DNA of 31,768 bases from Hypsibius dujardini (lineage: Eukaryota; Tardigrada; Eutardigrada; Parachela; Hypsibiidae): NCBI GenBank assembly GCA_001579985.1, contig LRSR01002750.1, forward strand, positions 1-31,768, read 5' to 3'. The stretch's first letter is position 1. Every line of letters begins with the position of its first letter. Positions 19,423 through 28,705 of this stretch are shown here, one piece after another. Position numbers and translations under genes: made by a program. The notes below the pieces were generated by a model. It was not told where the DNA came from and searched no databases. It worked only from the letters and a program-made list of their open reading frames with translations.

Positions 19423-22400
19423 ATGATGTTCGGAAATGGTCGAACAGTATTGTGCATACTCGCCTTTGGCGTGATTGCTCGCGGTAAGAGGCAAAAATGT
19501 TTGACTTCTTGGTCAATTTTACTGAAAGGCTTCGCTTTATTTCCACAGTTGACAGGCAACTGGTCACTGCCGCCCCTGCACCACCGCCTGAGGCAATACA
19601 CGGTGCGTGAACACATTCGAGCAATTCAATGTACATGGCATTGTCGAAGTAATTTTTATTACGCATAGCATAGTTATGAACGCTTGCTGATGGACTCGGA
19701 AATCATCAGAGGCTTAGCGACCCCTTAACTAATTTGGGCCATTGCCGGGGGCTGGAGGCGATTTTTTCTCATAAGCGAAACGGCCCCTTGAAAGTCCCTA
19801 AGATAAATTTTAAATCTCCGTTAACTTGTTTATGCCATTTCTGATCATTACGTTAACCAACTGAACGCATTACTACAGCAACCAGTTGGTTCGCTTTTGG
19901 GCTTTTTGCAACTTCACGAAGAAAGCTACCAATTTCTGTGCAACCGTTTTCGATTCCACTCGGAATCGTTTCGCAATTTCAGCTTAACAGCAACGTATTT
20001 AGTACTCTGCCGGTATAAGAAAAACCATTCCACGCCCAAAGTAAACGAAGTGCCCACGAGCGTTAATAAAATATTTGGGGGATGCACTTGTGCGGGAGAA
20101 GCAGTTCGGCTGCTACAAAACAGTAAGGTCAAGGGGTAATTTGGTTTTTAATTGAAAATGGAAGTCCTCACCCCATTTGTGGCGAGGGGGCGGGCAAAAA
20201 AGTTATTTTATTTTAGAGGTGAGCAATTTGCCGCCTCACAACGTCTGAATTTATACAAAATTAAAAGCCTCTCCGCTTCCGAATTTATAAGAACAGTTAA
20301 CCCTTTACGAATCGAAATCTATCGGCATTTGTTTTGATAGATCTCGCAAACGATTAACTTAAACTTAAAGACAACTGCGATGATTTAGAAGGTACGGACG
20401 CAATCGAAGACCGCTTCAAATTCATCGTCAGTCTTCAACGAGACGGCGTTCATTTCTGCGCCGGTACCCTTATCTACGACACAGCAGTGCTCTCCGCCGC
20501 CCACTGTTTCTACGAGCCTCGCAGCAACGTGCCCATCCCAGAGTCTGATATCATCGTCTACGTCGGGCTCCACAACCTCAATACATACTCCGAAGAGCAG
20601 AAAATAATGATCAAATCCGTCAAGTTGCACCCGGAATTTCGTCCGCGAAAACTCAACGCTAATTTGGACCACGACATTGCCGTGATACACTTGCGTACAT
20701 CCATTCAAACCCTGTCGGATCGGGTCAAATTGTTGATTGCCAAGGCCCGCCTTCCGTCGAGGTTTCGCGAACCACTCACACAAGTTCGGGCATTGGGATG
20801 GGGCTACTCGAACGCATCGGAAACGGTGTCGCCAGTCCTACAGACGGCATTCCTGACTGTCATTTCCGACCGGGATTGCCAGGCGAGATACGGAACAAAC
20901 TACAATGTCTCGCCAAGGGTGCTCTGCACAGACAGCACAATCTCCGATATTTGTCAGGTTGGTTATGGGTGATCCGTATTTAAAACAAAGCACCATGTTT
21001 GAGAAGAATTGATTCTCGATCGATCGAACGTGTCAATTTCTTTACGCATCTCACTGTAATATCTTTGAAAAATTTGATGGGTTTCGATGGGTTTTGATGG
21101 GTTTCAATTTCGATTTCAAAATGACCGACTGGCAGCACATCAAATTGCCAACTTACAAAAAACAGAAACAGTCTGAAAATTTGGCTAATATTTTGTATTG
21201 CTTCAAGGCGGTTGATCCATCACCAATAATAAAATGTGGCGTTATTACATGACGTAATAACATCCGACAGCTGACACAAATTGGTAGCTCACTGACTATT
21301 TCCCGCAGTCTTTGATGCAATTGATCATAGGTGAAACGAGTGTTGTCGAAAGTAATCCAATATCTCTCCGTGAGACACTGAACACGTTGACTGACAGGCT
21401 CAGTCCGCACGAACAAGCCGAAGCCGAATGTCTTGCCTTTACAAAGCAGCATGATTAAGTGGCCTCTATTTAAAAAGAGAAAAAAAACCCTGTAGAATTT
21501 CTTCATGAACAAGCCGAAGCCGAATATGATGTCCTATCTTAAAGAGAGCAATATAATACATTTGGTATCTCTTTGGAAAGAAACAAAATGGTATGTAGAA
21601 TTTCTTTATTATTTTTAGGGCGACAGTGGGGGACCACTTACGGTTTCAAAGGAGCTGGAAAGTGGAGTGCATTTGAACGTCGTAGTTGGAATAGTTAGCA
21701 TGTCAAGCCCGGGGTAAGGTTGCCCGAAACTTTTGATGGTAAAGCCCTTTGATCGATGTGACCTGCAGTGTACCATCTGAGTCATAGATCTACCGACTGA
21801 GGGGGGGGGGAGTTTGATCTGCTCAATATTTTGAAATAGGGGATTGCCACGGTGGGTTTTTTCAATATTATAAACAATTACCTGTTGGGAACAAGAAATG
21901 TTTTTAGGGTGGCAGCTATTTTTATTTCAGGAACCTCTCCCCCCCCCCTCGGAGAGAAAGGCTCAGATCAAAAGTAGAGACAATCATCCGCGTTGAATGG
22001 GACATGTTTCTTTCTCTCTCTCCCCCCCCCCAAGGCCAGAGTGCTGGCAAGATTTTCTCGTCCGGGACGCGTGCAAATACCACCTTAGCCGGGTTGTGAC
22101 TTTATTTCCCACTCCCACTCGCTCCCTCCAGGAAGGCTAGTCATGCCCAAAGAGTCAACCTCAATCCGCCATTGGACACGCCAGCGTTGCACTAACCCAA
22201 TTTTTTAATTCGTAGTTGTCGTTCGAATGGCTCAGCGTCCATCTACACTCGAGTGTCTGAATACGTCGACACTTTCATCAAGCCCGAGCTGCGCTTAGCA
22301 GATGAAAGTCGTCCAGCTCCAACTACTACGACGACGGAAACGACCACCATTCGGCGCACCAGCGTGGTTAGTATCCAGCATAACGACGAACACATCTGCA

Positions 22401-23581
22401 GTGGTACCCTCATCACGAAAGAGCTCGTGCTTACCGCGGCCAGCTGCTTCTTCGACCAGGCTTGGGGTCGAATCCCGCAGGGCGAGCTGAAAGTTGCCAT
22501 CGGTGTAGACGCACTCAAATATCTCCATGGAGAACAGAGCACCACGGTCAAGGGCATCAAGCTGCACCCGTCGTTTGTGCCGCGAACCATAGCTGATCGT
22601 ACCGGCGACCTTGCCATCCTGGAAATGGACCAGTCAGTTGACGCCTTTCCGGAGAGTGTTAAGCGGACCGTGGAGATTGCAAGCAGGCCGCAAGGTTTTG
22701 ACGTGCTGAATGAGGCCACTGCATCGCTGCACTTCCTGGAGTGGAAATTTGGCGGGAACGCCGAGGAAGAGGGAATTCCGCCAGAGCTTCCCAATTCCAC
22801 ACCTATGACCTACCAGTCAATTGCTGACTGCCAGCATGACGTGGGCAGTAAATTCCAGGTCAATCCAAAGGTGATCTGCACGCGTGGAGATAATACCGGA
22901 TTTTGTTCACGGGAGGAATCAACGGTGAGTTTTGGATGTATTTATACACATTTATGCAATAACAAAAATAAAAACAAAATATCTATTACATTCATTAAAG
23001 TTGAATGGTTGTGACAATCAATATTTTGGCCAAAGTTGTTTTTTAACATATGAATGTCGCTTTGTTATGCCACTTGAACAAAGCGTTGCTGAAGGGTTTC
23101 AGTAAAAATTATCATTGGTTAAAGTAGAAAATCGACGTTTAAATGAAATTCTGAAGTGGCTATATTTCATTTTTACCTTGATGATTTTCGCCAACCTGAA
23201 TAGTTTCCATTAATATCGGTTTAAGTAACATCGGCTCCAGACGCAACTGAAAGACACCGGCAGCTTATTTCTTTTTGCAATGCATAGCCCGATTTGGGAA
23301 GCCCCTTGATGGTTTACCATGCCAACGGCAGAGGCATCGCGAAGCCAGTCGTCGTTGGGGTTTACTTTCTGGCTGGCCTGCGGTAAGTTAATGAGGCTAC
23401 TGAAAAGATATCGCGCTTCTTTTGAATATTCTTAAAGCGTTACAATAATGTCTTTGTGAATATATTACGTAGGTGCAAGCACGATGACGGTTGGGGCACA
23501 ATGATATATTCCCGAGTGGCGTCATTCGTTCGTGACTTCATTGAACCGGAGGAGAATCGAGTGCGCCAATTTGGAGGTTGA
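19423..23581 (+). CDS. Two-domain S1 protein: active trypsin-like domain fused to a dead S1 domain (complete, 563 aa)
   Basis: Seven exons (19423..19483, 19549..19602, 20389..20957, 21619..21713, 22216..22924, 23288..23382, 23473..23581) make 1692 bases in consistent phase. The order is: signal peptide [20 protein letters not shown]; a short Pro/Ala propeptide ending PPPEA; then IHEG in place of IVGG. Domain 1 has H77 (LSAAHC), D134 (DHDIAVI) and S231 (GDSGGP), with Asp225 at pocket position 189, so cleavage after Arg/Lys is expected. Exon 5 ends domain 1 ([10 protein letters not shown]) and runs without a break through a Thr linker (about 292-308) into domain 2. There His is replaced by Ser336 (LTAASC), Asp391 is kept (TGDLAIL), and the Ser motif reads PDLGSP with Leu499. 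Domain 2 has no activation site. AATAAA overlaps the TGA stop. The second domain is probably a binding or regulatory pseudoprotease (inference). Confidence 0.9.
21060..21560. repeat. Short direct repeats in intron 3 of the two-domain gene
   Basis: The words gggtttcgatgggttttgat form a short tandem repeat near 21078-21108. The 19-base string gaacaagccgaagccgaat occurs at about 21411 and 21507. An antisense open frame of 119 codons crosses this area without recognisable content. Confidence 0.55.
22020..22190. repeat. C-rich repeat fragment in intron 4 of the two-domain gene
   Basis: Begins at a run of ten C and ends ctcaatccgccattg, matching the right end of the hAT-like repeat at 12530-12780 (ctcaatctgccactg). 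The left part of the element is missing or unrecognisable. Confidence 0.4.
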
Positions 23582-23586
23582 ATAAA
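23581..23586 (+). promoter_or_regulatory. Poly(A) signal overlapping a stop codon
   Basis: TGAATAAA: the last A of the TGA stop of the two-domain gene is the first A of AATAAA. If used, the 3' UTR would be only about 10-30 bases. Confidence 0.6.
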
Positions 23587-24535
23587 AGACACTTAGCATT
23601 CTTATTCCATATAAATTATTTATTTCGTTTAACTACAATATCAACATGATTGAATCAGAAGGGTGCTTAGCACGGCTTATGATTTGCATTGTTTTTTGAC
23701 GCCTGTGTGTGCTTTAAGGGACAAATGGGGCGACTATAGCTTGCAAAAAAACACCACAGCATACTGTGTTTCACCTGACTGCCAAACTGGCTATTGCAAT
23801 TGAGTATGCTACTTATTTGCTCAGGACGCCTCGTCCATCCGTAAAAATAGATGCGGTCGTCAATAAAATGTGTGTTTGCATTTGATTTGCATTGGATTGG
23901 TCTAGTCGCATTTTTCGATTGTCGGTAGCTCGGCTGCCTTACCGCTGAGCCAAATGCATTAAGCAAATTTCCGAATTTACTGATCGCATTTCCTTGACAG
24001 CTATTTTTTTTGTCAGATGTGGGGGTTGTTAGAGAGCCTCCCGATGGATTTGATTTATTGGACCTGGAGGCAGTCTCGTCGGGCGAACTGATGATGATGA
24101 TGATGAAAAATCGAATCAATAAAAGAACCAATGGCTGTAATTTTTTTGGAATTTAAATGTAGATGCAATCAATAATCGAGAGGTTGTAGTCTTGTATCCC
24201 GACATTTGAATCAATCAAGCCCAGACTTTTTTTGACGTGTTTCTGCTTAACCGAGGGCGTTCCCCTAAAGTCATCGGGTTTCTACCGTTAGGCCTCTGTC
24301 CCTTCTAGGATGGAAGAACCTGAACGTGCAAGCTTTTAAACGGAATAATAGGAGAAGATAAGGGGCAAGACTTTACTGGTAGAGGAGATTAGAGGTGAAA
24401 GGAATGAACCTTTAAACTGCTGTAGAACACACACTTATACAGTCAGGGATAAAGAATAAATTCTGATCTAACGTAGTAGTTCCTGCCGACATGGCGGAAC
24501 TATGTACGTGAGAAAAGCTGAGTAAGTACATTATA
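23587..24535. other. Intergenic stretch with an uncertain minus-strand ORF
   Basis: A 154-codon minus-strand frame (23667-24131) contains SPDETASRSNKSNPSGGSL and QGNAISKFGNLLNAFGSAV. It is Ser/Asn-rich and could be an exon converging on the two-domain gene, starting after tcatcatcatcag near 24090. No domain or partner exon was found. Inside it, on the same strand, tggctcagcggtaaggcagc resembles a tRNA A box, hinting at SINE origin instead. Confidence 0.3.
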
Positions 24536-24539
24536 GAAT

Positions 24540-25140
24540 GTGAGAGTTGTCGCGTCTGCTGATCCGTCAACGCCCGGACCGCAAAACACGGCCTTCTTGC
24601 CTGTCATCACCGCCCCGCGTCTGGTCATCTCTTAATGTTATTAGCATACACGTACTTTAGTACTGTTCTGTATTGGAGTGAGTTTTAATCTATTTGAGAG
24701 CATTTCTGTGCTCTGTCTTATGTGGACAGCTCTGACATGTTTATGAGCGCTTCTGTACTCTGTCTTGGTGGGTGTTTACGCTGATGTGGCCAATGGTCAT
24801 TTAATACCTTGTACACGTACTTGTGCATGTACGCACTCGTAGCGCTTATATAAGCTCGCGAGTTGCTGTTATGAAGTATCAGTTTTGCATTTCCTTAGTC
24901 TCCTCTTCTTTCGTCCTAGTAATACGACAAGCGTTCTCCGTCCGTTGTTCTACTAGTATAATAGGGTCGATTTTTGATAAGTCTGATTAGCTACCGCGTC
25001 AGAGTAGATAGACTATACTATTAGTTAGTGATGGGTACCGGTTGGGTACCACCCATCATTACAGTACTTGCATTTCGATGTATCACATTCGTGTTGAATA
25101 AAAGCGCAGAGTGATCCTCTTTCACTACATCGTCTTTATT
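24540..25140 (+). mobile_element. LTR-like segment, probable solo LTR
   Basis: A TATA box (TATATAA at 24847-24853) is followed about 250 bases on by AATAAA at 25097-25102. This is the promoter plus polyadenylation layout of an LTR. A near-palindrome, gtgatgggtacc to ggtaccacccatcattac, lies near 25030-25065. There is no coding sequence. Exact ends and target duplication are not clear. Confidence 0.35.
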
Positions 25141-25142
25141 TT

Positions 25143-25310
25143 TCAGGTCATTATTGAATAATATCCACACCGCAATCTCTCGCAGGTTTGTCCACTCCAG
25201 CCGACAACTTCATTTATTGTGCGAATCATTCCACATTTGCGGCTTTGCTTGGTGAAAGAGACGTTTTCGGAGCTGAGCCGTACTTTTACACCTACAGAAT
25301 TGCATTTTCT
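25143..25310 (-). CDS. Possible terminal exon of a Cys-containing secreted protein
   Basis: This minus-strand segment follows an AG (atgctcag at 25311-25318 on the complement) in phase 0. It runs 55 codons to TGA: RKCNSVGVKVRLSSENVSF, then RKCGMIRTINEVVGWSGQTC, then ERLRCGYYSIMT. Four Cys are spaced C-x21-C-x17-C-x4-C, and NVS is a glycosylation sequon. The composition looks like a real secreted domain, but no upstream exon was found and it abuts the LTR-like segment. It could be a remnant. Family not recognised. Confidence 0.3.
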   Translation of the reverse strand, partial: RKCNSVGVKVRLSSENVSFTKQSRKCGMIRTINEVVGWSGQTCERLRCGYYSIMT

Positions 25311-25619
25311 CTGAGCATTCCCGGTATGTTTATACAACTATGACGACGATTCAAGTTTCAAGGGGATGTAATGCTATAAGGTCTAAGCTTTGGTTCTGGA
25401 TGGTGTGATAGTTCTATGCTCGCTTACAATTAAACAAGGCTTATTGATTGTAAAACTCACCGCGGCAACCAGTATCTCTTTTGGTGGTAGGTTTGCCTTT
25501 GTTCAATATCTTTATAATGGGCGAATTTGATCGCCAACTATTTCCCGTTCTTTCTACCACCAAACTCCTCGTGTCAAATGATGACATTTCAAATTATACG
25601 AACTATCGAACCCGTGCAT

Positions 25620-25780
25620 AATCGCTATACTCACCAAGCAGTGTATTTGCATTCTTTGTATCATCGAACTCTCGCACCATCCAACCATCGTAGCACCGAA
25701 CCCTCGTACTGCCGTGCCGCTGTATCATTCGTGCCATTCAACCGTCGATCAATCGCACCACTCGAACCACCCAGTGCAAT
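25620..25780. repeat. Degenerate CATCGTACC-type repeat, tract 1
   Basis: Loose tandem variants of ccatcgtac and atcgaacc about 9-11 bases long, e.g. ccatccaaccatcgtagcac. The open frames here (25527-25880 +, 25661-25849 -) follow from the repeat. A second tract lies at 27265-27450. Confidence 0.6.
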
Positions 25781-26120
25781 TAAAACCGCTGTACTGGCAT
25801 CAAAAAGCTCCGAGCAAAGCCTGCACAGCGCCTTTTTGCTTTGGTACACAGGCGTTCATAAAAGCCTTTTGGTAAAGTGAGAAAAGCGCTGTATCAAAAC
25901 ATTTATAGGTATTTGGGAGTTCGGTGCAGGTTCTTTAAAATACTTTGAAATGCGGTGGGTATGGTCGCAGATGATTAGTACAACACTTCAATTTTTGTTG
26001 AAATTTTCAACGACAAGCAGAGCAGAATAAACGTCAATAAATCTGCGCAAAGAGATCAGAACCGGTTACAAAAATAAACTTAATCTGAATATAAATCCGT
26101 TTTATGTACTTCTTCATCCA

Positions 26121-26420
26121 TTACTCGATATCGGAAGGCTCCAATTGTGTCCTAATTGAAGGGGCGTTGCTGGTTGAGGTGGTTTCATTGTCCAGAGATG
26201 TATTGGCAGAACTGATTCCTTGAGTCGGGGCGGGAACATGAGACGCTTTGACGGTAGTAGTGGGTGGATTGACTGATTTAAAAAACCTTTTGAACCAGTA
26301 GTGAAGGTCCGTCGATTGGCTGATTTTGGAGCCGGTTAGTCGTTCTTCTCTCCCTTGCCTTTCGAGTCTTTCGCGAACGCTTTGTCGTTCAGTTCCTCCA
26401 CAGTGGTTCCGATGTCAATC
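26121..26420 (-). other. Second open frame behind the 26336-26568 exons
   Basis: In a frame shifted from the exon ending at 26336, the minus strand reads RQSVRERLERQGREERL, TGSKISQSTDLHYWFKRFF and KSVNPPTTTVKASHVPAP, then a Ser/Thr/Asn-rich part to LEPSDIE and TAA at 26121-26123. It overlaps the preceding exon. The Thr/Pro-rich composition resembles linkers of this cluster. It could be an alternative 3' exon, a frameshifted continuation, or a separate terminal exon. Confidence 0.3.
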
Positions 26421-26568
26421 AGCAGTTTTTTGACATTTGCAACTAAAAATTGTCGCTCTAACGCCCGGGCACCTTTCACTGTTAGCATAAAAGAAGAGAC
26501 AAAAATATCATACCTACAAAGAGGACTAGTGTTTCATAAAGCTTAATGAATTCTTTGGCGAGACCAAA
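26336..26568 (-). CDS. 3' exons of an amphipathic helical protein
   Basis: The exon at 26514..26568 follows the acceptor aacggttactcag and encodes FGLAKEFIKLYETLVLFV plus a lone G (phase 1). The next exon starts at 26472 (or 26478) and reads ARALERQFLVANVKKLLIDI, GTTVEELNDKAFAKDSKGKG, EKND and TAA at 26336-26338. The intron would be only 35-41 bases, the shortest here, with a pyrimidine-rich 3' end. The alternating hydrophobic and charged residues predict long amphipathic helices. A 5' exon was not found, so the start and any signal peptide are unknown. An unspliced start (ATGCTAACAGTGAAAGG, 26488) would also give a 50-residue product. I do not recognise the family. Confidence 0.45.
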
Positions 26569-26945
26569 CTGAGTAACCGTTGGAATTTTTTTTCAAATTG
26601 AGATTGTATAATGATTGGTTAAAGATGGGCTGATTGATTGTTTTGGGCAGAAGGCAACAGCTAAACGTCACGAAATTGCATTCGGATTTTCACCCTTTGA
26701 AAAGAAGTTCTTGCTACCCGAGAAGTGAAACCCATTATACCGGTATTCAAACGTAAAACGACGCAGGAGATCCATTTCTGAGACAATTTTTCCGTCCATA
26801 TTCCGTCCATATTCCACAAATGACATCTTTATCAATATCCATGTCGATCACACTCCATTTTTTTAGTTTGGCAAACGGCGTGACAGAAGTGCTAGACTCT
26901 TATCCAAAAACCAGTATACAAGAGCAGACTTTTAAACCATATTTT

Positions 26946-27239
26946 AGGGTATAAATAAAGGTTTCCATTGCAAAATAATCATTCTAATTGCCAATGCGTA
27001 CAAAAAATGACGAGAAAGAGCAAGAGCATACGAAGTGCGTCAGTTTTCACCCCAACTTTTGGAAATGCCGCCCCGCCCTCATGTGGGTACTAAAAACGCT
27101 TGTGGAGAGAAAGCGTTTGAGAAAACACTGTGCAGGCACTCGGCTAAAGATCTTCGGAGGGATCTTCACAGCCACTGTACTGGTTTCTGTTAAAGTCTTT
27201 CAAAAAAGGTGCTGTGCAGCGGCACGGATGAGGTTTTAA
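26946..27239 (+). CDS. Uncertain short ORF behind a TATA-like box
   Basis: gggtataaataaagg at about 26948-26962 resembles a TATA box. About 30 bases downstream, ATG at 26994 opens an 81-codon frame: basic and Cys-containing, with one hydrophobic stretch (LKIFGGIFTATVLVSVKVF) near its end. No homology is recognised and no splice support is seen. It may be chance. Confidence 0.2.
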
Positions 27240-27264
27240 TTTGCACTGGGCATTTATACTTCTA

Positions 27265-27450
27265 AAGCATTAAACCATCGTAGCACTAATCCCTTAGCAC
27301 CATCGTACTATGGAACTAATCGTACTATCGTACCGTTGAACCATTCCTACTTTCATTTGTACCATTCGGGAACGAACCTTCGTACCACTGAATTCTCAAC
27401 ACCATCACACCACTATACCCCTAGATCTATCGCACCATCGTTTCATGCGA
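27265..27450. repeat. Degenerate CATCGTACC-type repeat, tract 2
   Basis: Variants of accatcgta, actatcgtacc and caccatc recur for about 190 bases (e.g. taatcgtactatcgtaccgt), similar to tract 1 at 25620-25780. Confidence 0.6.
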
Positions 27451-27578
27451 CTCATAGAGGTCACGCTCCCACTTATTTCAGCTCTTTGGACCCACGAGCC
27501 CAATTCTAATAAATTTTTTGTTAGTCGGTTCGGGTTTTTTTGCATTGCACCCACTTATTGGCGTTGCCTGTCTTTCAG

Positions 27579-27736
27579 ATTTGAACGGTCTCTTTGAGTC
27601 GTCAGCCGGGAATTTTTCTTTTGACGATTCAATCCAGTTTCACTGCAAAAAAAACTTGAGTGCACCTCCGGCAAATAACTCCCGTCAATCGAACGCCAGT
27701 GGAATACAACGACTGTGCAACCAAAGGCGTTCCTGA
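27579..27736 (+). CDS. Terminal exon of a probable small secreted protein
   Basis: The exon follows a strong acceptor (ttgcctgtctttcag), starts with two bases (phase 1, as in the other secreted genes here) and runs 51 codons to TGA. It reads LNGLFESSAGNFSFDDSIQF, HCKKNLSAPPANNSRQ, SNASGIQRLCNQRRS. It has two Cys and three N-glycosylation sequons (NFS, NLS, NAS). The phase-1 start predicts a signal exon upstream, but none is visible between 26600 and 27560. Not recognised. Confidence 0.35.
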
Positions 27737-28705
27737 CGAAGTCTCCGCCCTTCCGCGAAACCTTTTCATATCCAGACCCTGTAATCAGATTCTTAGAGCT
27801 TTTCCCATCTAGAAGTATGCGATGTGACATATCGTGTCATTAAGCGGCACACCAGATATCTTACGTATGGGATTGGTTGATGGGATCAGGGAGGGAAAGT
27901 TCGGGTGAAAGGGGTACAGTTCACGCTTTGATATTGCCCCATCCCAGCAGTCACCAGTTTAGGTGCCCAATATTCTTTGATACCTAAAAAATATACGTTT
28001 TCAATTTACAGGGCGGAGTCTTCATCCCAAGTATTTCTCACTATCCTATTCATTCTACTCCAGCTTGTGAAAGAAGAGAAGATTGACTTGGCGGACTGGA
28101 ATTTTTTTTCGTGATCTATGCTCATAGTTATAGAGGTTATAAACAGTTTGCCCAGTGTACGTAAAAAAATGTCTAGAAAACGATGCCTGGAACTTAAAAA
28201 TTCTTGCCCCGAAACGCGCCAGTATTCACGCTCTCCGCAAACTTATAATTACAGCCTAGTCGCCTAATGTATGCTGCGAGTTCGGTAGATTCATGCTCGT
28301 AGTTTTTATCTGCGTCGTTACAGTTTTCTGAGTCAAAAGAGTTTTCATTAAAAATATAGTGTACTGACAAGGGAACGGAACGGTAAAAACAATTTCATAG
28401 AGAATGGCGTGTCGCCTACCGTTCCTTTTCCTTGTGAGTGCAATGCCACTATAGTGTCTTACGTAATACCAAAAGATTGCCGCCCACAATCACGTACGGC
28501 ATCGGGAAATAAACTAACGATTGTAACAATGAGCAAAGGTCGCAGCCTTTCATTTAGGCAACATCTGATGGAAGAGTTCCGCACAGTGTATTGCATATAC
28601 ATAAACCAAAGCGTTGATAACATTCCACAAATTAAAGAGATTTACCGTTACATTTTTGCCATCCCTGCAAAAAGAGAGAGTTCGGGAAAAAGTTTCTAAC
28701 CGGAT
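27737..28705. other. Stretch with one uncertain ORF
   Basis: A plus-strand frame at about 28412-28699 reads PFPCECNATIVSYVIPKDC, then a charged part (LSFRQHLMEEFRTVYCIYIN, IPQIKEIYRYIF) and TAA seven bases before the start of the next gene. It could be a terminal exon but lacks a clear acceptor. Inverted words gacaagggaacggaacggta and taccgttccttttccttgt (about 28367-28436) flank it as a hairpin. Nothing else is supported. Confidence 0.3.

Noticed and set aside
19897-20139. Extra propeptide exon ending LLQN in the two-domain gene
   Set aside because: The acceptor before it leaves one base, which does not fit the phase-1 signal exon; the 54-base exon at 19549-19602 fits both sides.
22243-22800. 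185-codon minus-strand open frame
   Set aside because: Antisense shadow of exon 5 of the two-domain protease, which has matching phases and recognisable motifs.
23920-23955. tRNA gene on the minus strand
   Set aside because: Only an A-box-like string is present; no B box, anticodon arm or acceptor stem could be paired.
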